A stretch of 64,000 nucleotides of DNA from Chitinophaga pinensis DSM 2588 (GTDB lineage Bacteria; Bacteroidota; Bacteroidia; Chitinophagales; Chitinophagaceae). Every line of letters begins with the position of its first letter. Positions within the stretch are counted from its first letter, which is position 1. The notes beneath the pieces were generated by a model. It did no database searches. It was not told the DNA's origin and saw only the letters and a program-made list of their open reading frames with translations. The translations under genes and the position numbers were made by a program. The DNA lies in the NCBI RefSeq assembly GCF_000024005.1, contig NC_013132.1, positions 496,001 through 560,000 on the forward strand. Reading direction: 5' to 3'. This document shows, piece by piece, positions 51,779 to 60,423 of this stretch.

Positions 51779-53230
51779 TTACTTGTCCCACCAAACTTTA
51801 TCGGTAACAACTTTTGCACCCGGGAAGTTAGGGTTCCTGGTCAGCTCAGTGTTAGGATAAAGGAAACGTGCAGGGAATTGACCAGCAGGCAGAGAAGACT
51901 CAACTGAACGAACGAAGAAGTCAGGATAACCTGTACGACGCCATTCAGACCATGCTTCAAAGCCCTGGTTACCGTTCATAGCAAAGTATTTCTGGGTGAT
52001 GATCGCTTTCAGCTGAGCAGCCAGTCCGCTAGCAGGGAATGCAGCAACAGCAGTAGTGATATAAGCACCTGGAGTTACATTGTAAGCTTCGAAGCTCGCA
52101 GTGATACCATCTTCAAACAGGCCTCTTGCATCGCCAGCCAGCCAGCCACGTGCAGCAGCTTCAGCCTGCAGGAAATAGCTTTCAGCAGCAGACATGAACT
52201 TAACCGGAGCCAGTGCAGAAGCAGCACTTCTTGGAGCAGCACCTGTGTTAGGTGATGGCAGAGACAGCGGATAAGCTGCGGATGGAGGTGTATTAAAGCT
52301 ACCCTGAGGAATAGGATTAACGGTAGTAGTACCGGCAGCATTCTGGTAGAAAGCTAGTAAGCGTGGATCGCTCAGCGCTTTCATTTGATTAACAGCAGTT
52401 TCGCTGGCAACCAGGTTCTGGGTACGACCCAGACCAACCATTTCAGCATACAGTGGGTTCTGATTACCACCAGTTGATGTGTAGTTGATTGCTGCGTCTT
52501 CTGTCAGGAATGTAGCGCCAGCCAGCGTAGCAATACCTGCCTGTGCTTTAGTTGGGTTTACTTCAGACAGACGGAGGTATGCACGGAGCTTCAGGGTATT
52601 ACCGAAAGCTTCCCATTTGTCCATGTCTCCCTGGAAAATCATGTCTTCATCACCAGGTATATATTCAGAACTTGCATCAATCAGAGAGATACCTCTGTTG
52701 ATCAGTGCAAAAATGCTATCATATACTGATTCCTGAGAATCGTAGTGAGGATTCAGGTTCAGTTGTTCGCCCTGTAATGCTTCTCTATTTGGAATATCTC
52801 CGAAAGCATCTGTCAGCATCTGCAGCTCATATGCTTTTAAGATCATTGCAGCAGCAGCGTACTGTTTAACCGGCTCAGCATTCGCCTGATTAATAATCAG
52901 CTGCAGGTCTTCCATACCATCTGCATATAATAATTGCCATGGTCTGTCAAAATTTGAACCCTGTAACAGGAACTGATCGACGCTCTTGTATTGTGAAGAG
53001 CTTCTGTTCTGCGTCCAGTACTGGCTCCACATGCTACCATATACCTGATAGGTGTTACCGAGCACAATACCAACCGCCGCCTGCGCAGAAGGCAGTATCA
53101 GAGAAGGTAAAGCTTCTGTAGTCTGGTTCGGGTTATCGTTAACGTCCAGGAAGTCGCTACATCCTGCTAAGGTGATAGACAACGCAGTTAATACGCCTGC
53201 AGTCGCCTTAAATATATGTTTCTTCATCAT
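51779..53230 (-). CDS. SusD-like lipoprotein, second SusD subfamily (system 3)
   Basis: The 483-residue precursor has a lipobox (LAGC, C24) followed by SDFLDVNDNPNQTT, the typical start of the second SusD-like subfamily that usually lacks the REIDVN...NPGY end. The C-terminal region EAWSEWRRTGYPDF and FLYPNTELTRNPNFPGA is characteristic. It pairs with the SusC at 53250-56465 (19 bp gap). Such pairs import glycans or peptides; ligand unknown. The nucleotide sequence is GC-moderate with consistent codon use, suggesting high expression. Confidence 0.9.
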   Translation of the reverse strand: MMKKHIFKATAGVLTALSITLAGCSDFLDVNDNPNQTTEALPSLILPSAQAAVGIVLGNTYQVYGSMWSQYWTQNRSSSQYKSVDQFLLQGSNFDRPWQLLYADGMEDLQLIINQANAEPVKQYAAAAMILKAYELQMLTDAFGDIPNREALQGEQLNLNPHYDSQESVYDSIFALINRGISLIDASSEYIPGDEDMIFQGDMDKWEAFGNTLKLRAYLRLSEVNPTKAQAGIATLAGATFLTEDAAINYTSTGGNQNPLYAEMVGLGRTQNLVASETAVNQMKALSDPRLLAFYQNAAGTTTVNPIPQGSFNTPPSAAYPLSLPSPNTGAAPRSAASALAPVKFMSAAESYFLQAEAAARGWLAGDARGLFEDGITASFEAYNVTPGAYITTAVAAFPASGLAAQLKAIITQKYFAMNGNQGFEAWSEWRRTGYPDFFVRSVESSLPAGQFPARFLYPNTELTRNPNFPGAKVVTDKVWWDK

Positions 53231-53249
53231 TGTTTTTACTCTTTAAACT

Positions 53250-56200
53250 TTAGAAAGTTACTCTCAGATTAAAACCGTAGTTTCTCAGTGAAGGTTGAGC
53301 AGTGAAATCAAAACCTTGCTCGTTACCTGCACCACCAGAGTTAACTTCCGGATCTGCATATCTATTCTCCTTAGCTGTCCACAGCGCCAGGTTATTACCG
53401 AAGATACCTACAGACAGATCACCAAATGGAGTTCTGTTCAGCAGATTTCTTGGCAGTCTGTAAGACAAGCTAGCTTCACGCAGTCTGATATATGATGCGT
53501 CAACAACGTGCTGGCCGGAAGGAATTACACTTGGGAACCAGTTTTGTTTGTCATAAGTAACACTTGTGTTTGGTACCAGTTTACCTGTGGTAGCATCAGT
53601 ATATACTGAGTTTTCCCAAACAGAGGCGTCACGACCACCCACTGCAGTCTCGTAAGCTGCTCCAGTAAAATCAAGGATGTCCTTGGTACGGGAGAAGAAC
53701 TGGTTACCTTGTTTAGTGTCAAACAGGATGCTGAAGCTGAAACCTTTATAGTTTGCATTTGCACCCCATGATGCCTGGTATTTAGGATTATAAGAACCCA
53801 GGTATACCGGATTTGCTGTTAGCAGAGGATTACCGCTTGATGCATCTACAATTACACGTCCCTGCTCATCACGCTGAATATCCTGCGCATAGAAAGTACC
53901 ATATGGTCTTCCTTTCGCAGCAACGATACTCATACCACCGAAACCACCGATTACCACCTGGTCAACTGAACCCAGATCTACTACTTCATTCTTGTTTCTT
54001 GTGTAAGTACCAAACAGTTCCAGGCTGAAACCTGAAGCAGTTTTGATAGGTGTACCTCTTAAGCTAACCTCAATACCTTTGTTTTCAACAAGACCAGTAT
54101 TAAATACCTGGCTGGTGAAACCGGAAGAAGTTGGAATAGGTACGTTCAGGATCTGATCTTTAGATTTATTCTGGTAGTAAGAGAAGTCTACATAGATTCT
54201 GTTTTCCAGGAAACCTAATTCAGTACCTACTTCAAATGCTGTTGTGAACTCAGGCGTCAGGTTCGGATTACCGATTCTGTTACCATAGGTATAACCAGCA
54301 ATGTTACCAAATGGGAAGGTAGTGTTACCGAAACCACTTGACAGGTCAGTTTTACCATAGTATGTTCTCAGCAGGTATGGATCAGCATCGTTACCCACTT
54401 TTGCCCAGCTACCACGTACTTTACCAAAGTTCAGGATCTCTGCAAGACCAGATTCTTTAGTCAGCTCAGTGAACACGAAGGAAGCGTTCACACTAGGGTA
54501 GAAGAATGAGTTATTACCCTTTGGCAGTGTGGAAGACCAGTCGTTACGCGCTGTAGCACCTAAGAACAACATGTTTTTATATGACAGGTTCAGATCTGCA
54601 TAGAGACCGATCAAACGACGGGTAGAGCGGCTGTTGAAAGTATAAACAGGACCGTTACTGTTATCCAGGTTATACCAGTCAGGAATTACCAGACCACTTG
54701 ATTGGTTAGTCTCAGTTTCCATCGTGTTGAATATACGCTGACGTACGTTATTACCCACCATCAATGATGCTTTGAAATCAGGAGTGAAATCCTTTTTTGC
54801 AGTGATCATCAGGTCATGTGTTACTTCGCTCAGTGTATAATTATCCTCACCATATTTACCATTGCTGGTATGGTTGTTAGTACCAGTTTCGTAGTAGTCA
54901 GGATTGTCATCCAGTGGCTTCAGATCGAATTTTGGATATTTGTAACGACGACGGTCAGTATATACGTCAGTACCTAATCTTTCGAGTACATCCAACCATT
55001 CAGTTGGTTTATAGCCGATAGTGAAGTTACCTGTTACCCTGTCAACATCGTTCAGGTTGCGATAGTTCTTCAGGATGTAGTAAGGGCTTACGGTATAAGC
55101 GCCATAATAACCATAAGAAGGAATACCATTCGCATCTGGAACATTGAAGCTGTTATAAGGATTACTCAGATCTCCCAGTTTGTCGATAGGAATATCACGT
55201 GGAGTCTGCAGTACGTTATCAAATACAGAACCTTCACCCTGACCACCCTGGATCATGTTAGCGTTAATCTTGCTGTAGTTGAAGTTGATACCTGTGTAGA
55301 ACTTGTTATTCAGCTGTGCGGTACCATTAAAACGCAGGCTGTATTTATTGTACTTGTCAGAAGAACCTGGCATAACTCCATCAGAGTTCAGGCTATTCAC
55401 AGATAAGTAATAAGTAGTTTTTTCACCGGCACCTGAGAGGGATAAGTTATTGCTATATGCCTGGCCAGTTTTAAAGAAATTCTTAACATTGTCTTTAGCT
55501 GCAGAATAAGCTTTCTTCTGTCTTACACCGTTAATAGATTGTCCCCACTCTTTCTCAGTACCATCAAACTTAGGACCCCAGCTCCAGTTTTCCATAGGAT
55601 CTATAATCTCCTGATCATAACCCTGACCATAATCATTCTGGAAATCTGGCAGTTTTACCACATTAGACAAAGTAATTGAACTGTTGAAAATTACTTCGTT
55701 CTTCTTGTTTGCGGATTTTTTACCGCTCTTAGTAGTGATGATCAACGCACCGTTAGAAGCGCGGGAACCATACAACGCTGCTGCTGCAGGGCCTTTCAGA
55801 ACAGTTACAGATTCGATGTCTTCTGGGTTCAGGTCGTTACCACGGTTACCGAAGTCAACTGTGCTACGGCTGTCGCCACCACCAATGATGCTGCTGTTGT
55901 CGATAGGCACACCATCCACAACCATCAGCGCCTGGTTATTACCACCGATAGAAGAACCACCTCTCAATACGATCCTGGAAGAACTACCTGGAGCGTTCGC
56001 ACTGGTGGAGATATTTACACCCGCTACTTTACCTGCAAGGGCATTCAGTGGGCTGGAGCTCTGACCTTTGGTCAGTTCGTCATTTTTTAAGGTTGGAGCT
56101 GAGTAACCAAGGGAGGCTTTATCACGACGGATCGCGTTCGCAGTTACAACAGTTTCTGTCAGTTTTGTTACGTCGGGATACAATACTACATTGTGTTTCG

Positions 56201-56465
56201 CACCTGTACCAAGTTTAATTTCCTGGTCTTTCATACCGACGAATTTCACAGTTAGGGCAGTAGCTCCTTCTGGTACATTAATGGTATACTCACCATTCAT
56301 GTTTGTAACAGTACCAGTCGTTGTACCTTTTACAATTACTGTAGCGCCGATCACCGGACTCCCGTCATCAGAGGAAGTGATCTTCCCTGTAATGGGGCGG
56401 GTCTGCGCAACCACCTGTCCAACTACCACGATAGAGGGCAGGAGGAAAAATAAACTTTTCCTCAT
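53250..56465 (-). CDS. SusC/RagA-family TonB-dependent transporter (system 3)
   Basis: The 1071-residue protein has a signal peptide (cleavage near VVAQ, residue 20), a carboxypeptidase-like domain (ITGKITSSDDGSPVIGATVIVKG), the plug with ALMVVDGVPIDN and VTVLKGPAAAALYGSRASNGALI, and a barrel ending LRNYGFNLRVTF. It is longer than SusC 1 and 2 and belongs to the subfamily paired with the second type of SusD. No STN domain is present. Its 590-bp upstream region lies just in front of a transposase-derived gene. Confidence 0.95.
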   Translation of the reverse strand: MRKSLFFLLPSIVVVGQVVAQTRPITGKITSSDDGSPVIGATVIVKGTTTGTVTNMNGEYTINVPEGATALTVKFVGMKDQEIKLGTGAKHNVVLYPDVTKLTETVVTANAIRRDKASLGYSAPTLKNDELTKGQSSSPLNALAGKVAGVNISTSANAPGSSSRIVLRGGSSIGGNNQALMVVDGVPIDNSSIIGGGDSRSTVDFGNRGNDLNPEDIESVTVLKGPAAAALYGSRASNGALIITTKSGKKSANKKNEVIFNSSITLSNVVKLPDFQNDYGQGYDQEIIDPMENWSWGPKFDGTEKEWGQSINGVRQKKAYSAAKDNVKNFFKTGQAYSNNLSLSGAGEKTTYYLSVNSLNSDGVMPGSSDKYNKYSLRFNGTAQLNNKFYTGINFNYSKINANMIQGGQGEGSVFDNVLQTPRDIPIDKLGDLSNPYNSFNVPDANGIPSYGYYGAYTVSPYYILKNYRNLNDVDRVTGNFTIGYKPTEWLDVLERLGTDVYTDRRRYKYPKFDLKPLDDNPDYYETGTNNHTSNGKYGEDNYTLSEVTHDLMITAKKDFTPDFKASLMVGNNVRQRIFNTMETETNQSSGLVIPDWYNLDNSNGPVYTFNSRSTRRLIGLYADLNLSYKNMLFLGATARNDWSSTLPKGNNSFFYPSVNASFVFTELTKESGLAEILNFGKVRGSWAKVGNDADPYLLRTYYGKTDLSSGFGNTTFPFGNIAGYTYGNRIGNPNLTPEFTTAFEVGTELGFLENRIYVDFSYYQNKSKDQILNVPIPTSSGFTSQVFNTGLVENKGIEVSLRGTPIKTASGFSLELFGTYTRNKNEVVDLGSVDQVVIGGFGGMSIVAAKGRPYGTFYAQDIQRDEQGRVIVDASSGNPLLTANPVYLGSYNPKYQASWGANANYKGFSFSILFDTKQGNQFFSRTKDILDFTGAAYETAVGGRDASVWENSVYTDATTGKLVPNTSVTYDKQNWFPSVIPSGQHVVDASYIRLREASLSYRLPRNLLNRTPFGDLSVGIFGNNLALWTAKENRYADPEVNSGGAGNEQGFDFTAQPSLRNYGFNLRVTF

Positions 56466-56614
56466 AAGCTTTGTTGTTTCTGGTTGTTTAGTTTAAATAT
56501 TCAATGAATAGAAAAAACTCTTCTCAGGAAACCGACCACTGGCTCTGAAATAGCTGTCCTACGTTGATAAAACAAACTTTTGTTGATAAAATTCTTAATC
56601 TACGGTTCCCCTTC

Positions 56615-56631
56615 AATCGTTCATAACGATT
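56615..56631. promoter_or_regulatory. Perfect inverted repeat in the leader of susC 3
   Basis: AATCGTT and AACGATT pair perfectly with a 3-base loop, about 150 bp upstream of the susC 3 start. It is preceded by two GTTGATAAAA copies. Function not known. Confidence 0.45.
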
Positions 56632-56935
56632 TAATTGTCCTGGAAAATCCTTGAATTAGTATACAGAGGGTGAGAAGACTACTTTGGGTCATTTCTCATA
56701 AGCATTTACCCTTCTTCTGTTGTTTAACTTAATTTTAACGTTCAAATATAAATTATTTAACAATAATTTCAGTGAAAAGCGGCAAACAAATTATATGTTA
56801 TAACGCCCCTTTAACAGTTTTTTAACATAATATAAAAATTATTATTTGTAAAATCCAAAATATGTTCCACATATATCAACCGGGCTTCACTGGGCTTAAC
56901 TTCGTACTAAAACGAGTATAATTAAAACAAGTAAG

Positions 56936-56959
56936 GCAGGTGATAGGAATACCACCTGC
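56936..56959 (-). other. Hairpin downstream of the transposase-derived gene
   Basis: GCAGGTG pairs with CACCTGC (7 bp, 10-base loop). On the minus strand it is followed by CTTACTTGTTTTAATT, a moderately T-rich tail, so it may terminate the gene at 57057. Confidence 0.4.
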
Positions 56960-57056
56960 GCGCTCATCAACCAAAATCTAAATCCGGGTTTTGTTCCAGA
57001 TCTAAATAAAAGTTCCGCTGCCTCATTGCAGCAATATCTTAGTAAAAGAGAAATAA

Positions 57057-57746
57057 TCAGGAAAGACTCAGCGGCTGGCTTTTTAACAATTCCAGCAAAG
57101 TCTCATAAATGTCCTCATTCCTGTTGTTATACCGGAACTCGCACTCCTTTAAATGTAAATACACAGTACTACGGTTCAATCCCTTGAACTTGGCAAGCCT
57201 GTGCTTGGTCAACCCCCAGAACGCGTCCACGTCGTCCGCAATACTAATAGCGCCCTCATTTTCCAGGTTGTACAAACGGTATTGCCCCAGGTCCACCACA
57301 TTGCTGAAACGGCGGATCTTCTCGGCGGCTCCCTGCATCTCCAGAATAGAACGGCTGCTCCTCACAACAGAATGGATCATTGACCTGCTTACATCAGGCA
57401 ATATCTCCGTATGTAACCGGTCCGAAGAACGGTAAATACCAAATACGACCGGCTTTACAGTACGGCCTACTTCTGTTTTGACGGATACGTCCCCATCCTC
57501 GGCAGGTGAAGCATGTGTGATGCGCGCGGGGGCTACTGAACGGTTGTGATTGTCGGAGGGCGATAAAGACTCACAGTGACGGGCAATCTGCTGGCGGATC
57601 TTTTTGAGATAACTATTTACAGTGACACGGCTTACCCCACTAATGTTGGCAATCTGAGTGGCTGTAAGATCTTCGGCAAATAGCCGTAGTATCTCCTTAA
57701 ATTTACGCTCAGAAAGGTGAGCGCCCTTTAAGTATTTGTTTTTCAT
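57057..57746 (-). CDS. Transposase-derived protein (IS1595-like) with replaced catalytic residues
   Basis: The 229-residue open frame has an intact N-terminal helix-turn-helix (about 27-51; TATQIANISGVSRVTVNSYL) and a C-terminal block DAFWGLTKHRLAKFKGLN...YLHLKECEFRYNNRNEDIYE (174-214) that I recognise from IS1595-family transposases of Bacteroidota. In those, catalytic residues lie in VDESYFG, HSDGWRGY and an N/E-x-F-W segment. Here the matching places read VKTEVG (89-94), EMQGAAEK (136-143) and DDVDAFWG (171-178), so at least the first two aspartates are gone. The frame has no stops and the rest of the fold is kept. This suggests domestication as a DNA-binding protein. No terminal inverted repeats of an insertion element were seen around it. 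Confidence 0.7.
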   Translation of the reverse strand: MKNKYLKGAHLSERKFKEILRLFAEDLTATQIANISGVSRVTVNSYLKKIRQQIARHCESLSPSDNHNRSVAPARITHASPAEDGDVSVKTEVGRTVKPVVFGIYRSSDRLHTEILPDVSRSMIHSVVRSSRSILEMQGAAEKIRRFSNVVDLGQYRLYNLENEGAISIADDVDAFWGLTKHRLAKFKGLNRSTVYLHLKECEFRYNNRNEDIYETLLELLKSQPLSLS

Positions 57747-57753
57747 GAACTAA

Positions 57754-57783
57754 AAGAGGTTAGAATGGCATTATAAACCTCTT
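57754..57783. promoter_or_regulatory. Inverted repeat directly upstream of the transposase-derived gene
   Basis: AAGAGGTT (57754-57761) and AACCTCTT (57776-57783) are exact complements with a 14-base spacer, beginning 8 bp before the start codon. It could be an autoregulatory site, a remnant element end, or chance. Confidence 0.45.
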
Positions 57784-57870
57784 ACTTTTTACCGGGTATG
57801 TAACGCCCTTTTATACGAGCGGCGATAAAGGGGGGATGAATGTAGCCCACTAGATTATTTGGGTATAACA

Positions 57871-57908
57871 AAAACGCCCAATACTGATAATCATGTATTG
57901 AGCGTTTT
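57871..57908 (-). terminator. Terminator of the RND/MMPL transporter gene
   Basis: AAAACGC and CAATAC pair with GTATTG and GCGTTTT (one C-A mismatch), followed by T/A-rich sequence on the minus strand. It lies just after the stop of the gene at 57934. Confidence 0.75.
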
Positions 57909-57933
57909 AAACATATGTAGAAACTATACTTGT

Positions 57934-60354
57934 CTAGTCTTCTTTTTCTCTTTCTTTCAGCCCCAGCTCTGACATCTCTATATCCGTCTCTTCATCAAGC
58001 GCATTCCACAATTGCTTCTTCTTAGCCTTCTTCAATAAAGCCTTCTCCATCCACAATAACAATGCCGGCAAAATAGTCAGGTTTGTGATCATCGCCATTA
58101 ACAAAGTCAGTGAAGTCAACCAACCTAATGCCTTCGTTCCACCGAATTCAGAGAAACTAAAGATCATAAAACCAGCCAGCAGAATCAGTGATGTATAAAT
58201 GATACTCAAACCCGTCTCATGGATCGTTTGCTTCACCGTAGCCGAAATATCCAGGTTATGATGCGGTAACTCCTGCTTGAAGTTGACCAGGAAACGGATC
58301 GTCACATCAATTGCGATCCCCAGCGCCACACTAAACACCAGCACCGTCGATGGCTTCAACGGAATGTTCAGCCAGCCCATTACGCCTGCTGTTACCGCCA
58401 GCGGAATGATGTTAGGAATCAATGATATCAGCAGCATCCTCCAGGAACGGAACAGATACAGCATACAGAAAATGATCAGTACAAACGCCAGCAGAATACT
58501 TTCTGTCAGACCATTGATAATAAACCGGCTACCTTCCAGGAAAATCACACTCGTACCGGTATAACTTACCTTGTATTGTGCCGTATCAAAGATCGCATCT
58601 ACCTGCGGACGCAATGAATCCAGCAATATCGGCAGTTTCGCAGAACCAACATCCGCCATATTCACACTCACACGGGCTACCTGACGGCTGCTGTCCATAA
58701 AGGAGGAAACCAGCTTCGTAAACGCAGTCGCATTACCCGCCGCATTAGTGCCGCCCTTCATACGCAGATAAGGCGCCAGGAAACCAATATCAAACTGGTT
58801 TGGAATAGCGTAGTTAGAACTATCTCCATTATAATAAGCCTGCTTGGCAAATTTAATACCTTCCGCTACAGACAATGGTCTTGCAAACTCCGGCTGCGCA
58901 CCGATCAGCTTAGATAACTGATCCAGTTTCTCCAGCGTTTTCAGATTTACCACACCATTTTTCTTCTTTGTATCCACCGCTATTTCCAGCGGCATTACAC
59001 CCTTGAAGTTCTGCTCAAAGAATTTCAGATCTGTATACAGCTTGTCACTTGTCGGAATATCATCCAACATATGCGCCTCTGATTTCAACTTCAGCATACC
59101 CGCTACAGCTCCAATCACCAGCACCACCGTCACGCCATACACCCATGCGCGATATTTGAATACCAATGCAGTCAGCCCGTCCAGCAAAGCGCGGAACGTG
59201 CGGTTGTTCATGTAATTCGTATGCTTGGTCTTTGGCGGTGGCAGGTAACTCAGTACTGCAGGCAGGAAAATAAAAGAGATCAGGAAGATCAGCATGATAT
59301 TCAAACCTGCTACTACACCAAATTCTTTCAGCAATTCACTCTTCGTAAAACAGAACACACCAAAACCAATCGCTGCGGTCAGGTTAGTAAACAGCGTCAC
59401 AATACCCATACGTTGTATCATGTGTACCAGCGCCCGCGTCTTGTTACCGTCCTTCGCGTATTCTGTATGATACTTATTCAGGAAGTACACGCAGTTCGGT
59501 ATCCCGATCACCACAATCAATGGTGGGATCAGCCCCGTCAGCAAGGTGATTTTATAACCCAGCAGCACGATCGTTGCTACAGACCAGATCACGCCGATTG
59601 CTACTACGATCATGGACATCAATACCGCACTGATAGAGCGGAAGAAGATCAGCAGGATCACAGCCGTCAGTATAAACGACAGCTTCAGGAACAGATCCAG
59701 TTCTTTCTTCACTTTATTTGCCATCAGGGTACGGATCAGCGGTAAACCACTCATACGTACTTCTGTATGATGTTTCTCTCCGAAAGCAGTACCCAGCTTC
59801 ATCACATTCTCCACCACCTCTGTACGGCGCGGAGTCATCATGACACCCTTCTGAATGTTGATCATCATCAGGTAAGCATGTGTCTGCGGATTATACAATA
59901 ATCCCTTATAAAAAGGCAGATTATTCAATGTACCAGCCAGGCTGTCCAGTATGGCCTGCTGCTGCAGATCTCCGCGAAAAAGCGGTTCTGCTGTCAGCTT
60001 GCGTGTACTGTCATTTTTCACCAGGTTAATGGCAAAAGGTACACTCAGTACATTCTCTACAAACTCCACCTTTTTCAGGTCCTCATTCAGCTTTACATAA
60101 TCATGAAAGAAATCTTTCTGAAAGAAATTGTCAGTCTGAATACCGATTACCATCATATTACCATCCTCTCCGAACAATTCCCGGAACTGCATATATTCCT
60201 TATATTTCGCATTATCCAGCGGGATAGATTTATTTGCTTCATAGGAAAGCTCTACTTTGCTGGCGAAATAGGTCATCACTGCAGTGCTCAACAGTAATAA
60301 GACCAGGAGTGGTAAACGAAATTTCAATACGAATCCTGCTAAGCGTTGCCACAT
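57934..60354 (-). CDS. RND-superfamily exporter (MMPL-type)
   Basis: The 806-residue inner-membrane protein has a repeated architecture: helix, large periplasmic domain, five helices, twice. It has IPNCVYFLNKYHTEY and DVTIRFLVNFKQE as equivalent loop segments after helix 4 of each half and a D-rich conserved region in helix 4. These match MMPL/hydrophobe exporters that move lipids or hydrophobic compounds. No membrane-fusion or outer-membrane partner is adjacent. The C-terminal cytosolic tail is acidic and basic (KALLKKAKKKQLW...EREKED). Substrate unknown. Confidence 0.85.
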   Translation of the reverse strand: MWQRLAGFVLKFRLPLLVLLLLSTAVMTYFASKVELSYEANKSIPLDNAKYKEYMQFRELFGEDGNMMVIGIQTDNFFQKDFFHDYVKLNEDLKKVEFVENVLSVPFAINLVKNDSTRKLTAEPLFRGDLQQQAILDSLAGTLNNLPFYKGLLYNPQTHAYLMMINIQKGVMMTPRRTEVVENVMKLGTAFGEKHHTEVRMSGLPLIRTLMANKVKKELDLFLKLSFILTAVILLIFFRSISAVLMSMIVVAIGVIWSVATIVLLGYKITLLTGLIPPLIVVIGIPNCVYFLNKYHTEYAKDGNKTRALVHMIQRMGIVTLFTNLTAAIGFGVFCFTKSELLKEFGVVAGLNIMLIFLISFIFLPAVLSYLPPPKTKHTNYMNNRTFRALLDGLTALVFKYRAWVYGVTVVLVIGAVAGMLKLKSEAHMLDDIPTSDKLYTDLKFFEQNFKGVMPLEIAVDTKKKNGVVNLKTLEKLDQLSKLIGAQPEFARPLSVAEGIKFAKQAYYNGDSSNYAIPNQFDIGFLAPYLRMKGGTNAAGNATAFTKLVSSFMDSSRQVARVSVNMADVGSAKLPILLDSLRPQVDAIFDTAQYKVSYTGTSVIFLEGSRFIINGLTESILLAFVLIIFCMLYLFRSWRMLLISLIPNIIPLAVTAGVMGWLNIPLKPSTVLVFSVALGIAIDVTIRFLVNFKQELPHHNLDISATVKQTIHETGLSIIYTSLILLAGFMIFSFSEFGGTKALGWLTSLTLLMAMITNLTILPALLLWMEKALLKKAKKKQLWNALDEETDIEMSELGLKEREKED

Positions 60355-60423
60355 ACGCGTCTTTGTAATTTTAGTAGGGCGTAAAGGTAACTCAAAGTAA
60401 TAACATATAACTATTTTTGATGC

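Larger units (their letters stand above)
56466..57056. other. Long AT-rich leader/intergenic region before susC 3
   Basis: These 591 bp hold no gene. They contain two 10-bp direct repeats GTTGATAAAA (56563-56572 and 56582-56591), a perfect inverted repeat AATCGTT/AACGATT (56615-56631), a candidate -7 element TATATTTG on the minus strand (56750-56743) and a hairpin GCAGGTG/CACCTGC (56936-56959). The last may end the transposase-like transcript. The density of short repeats suggests regulation of susC 3. Confidence 0.6.

Noticed and set aside
57057..57746. Ordinary active insertion sequence
   Set aside because: No terminal inverted repeats or target duplication seen, and the catalytic aspartates expected in the family are replaced.
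60412..60419. TATTTTTG as promoter box for porZ
   Set aside because: It is only 4 bases from the start codon, which would make the mRNA leaderless or start inside the gene; position not convincing.
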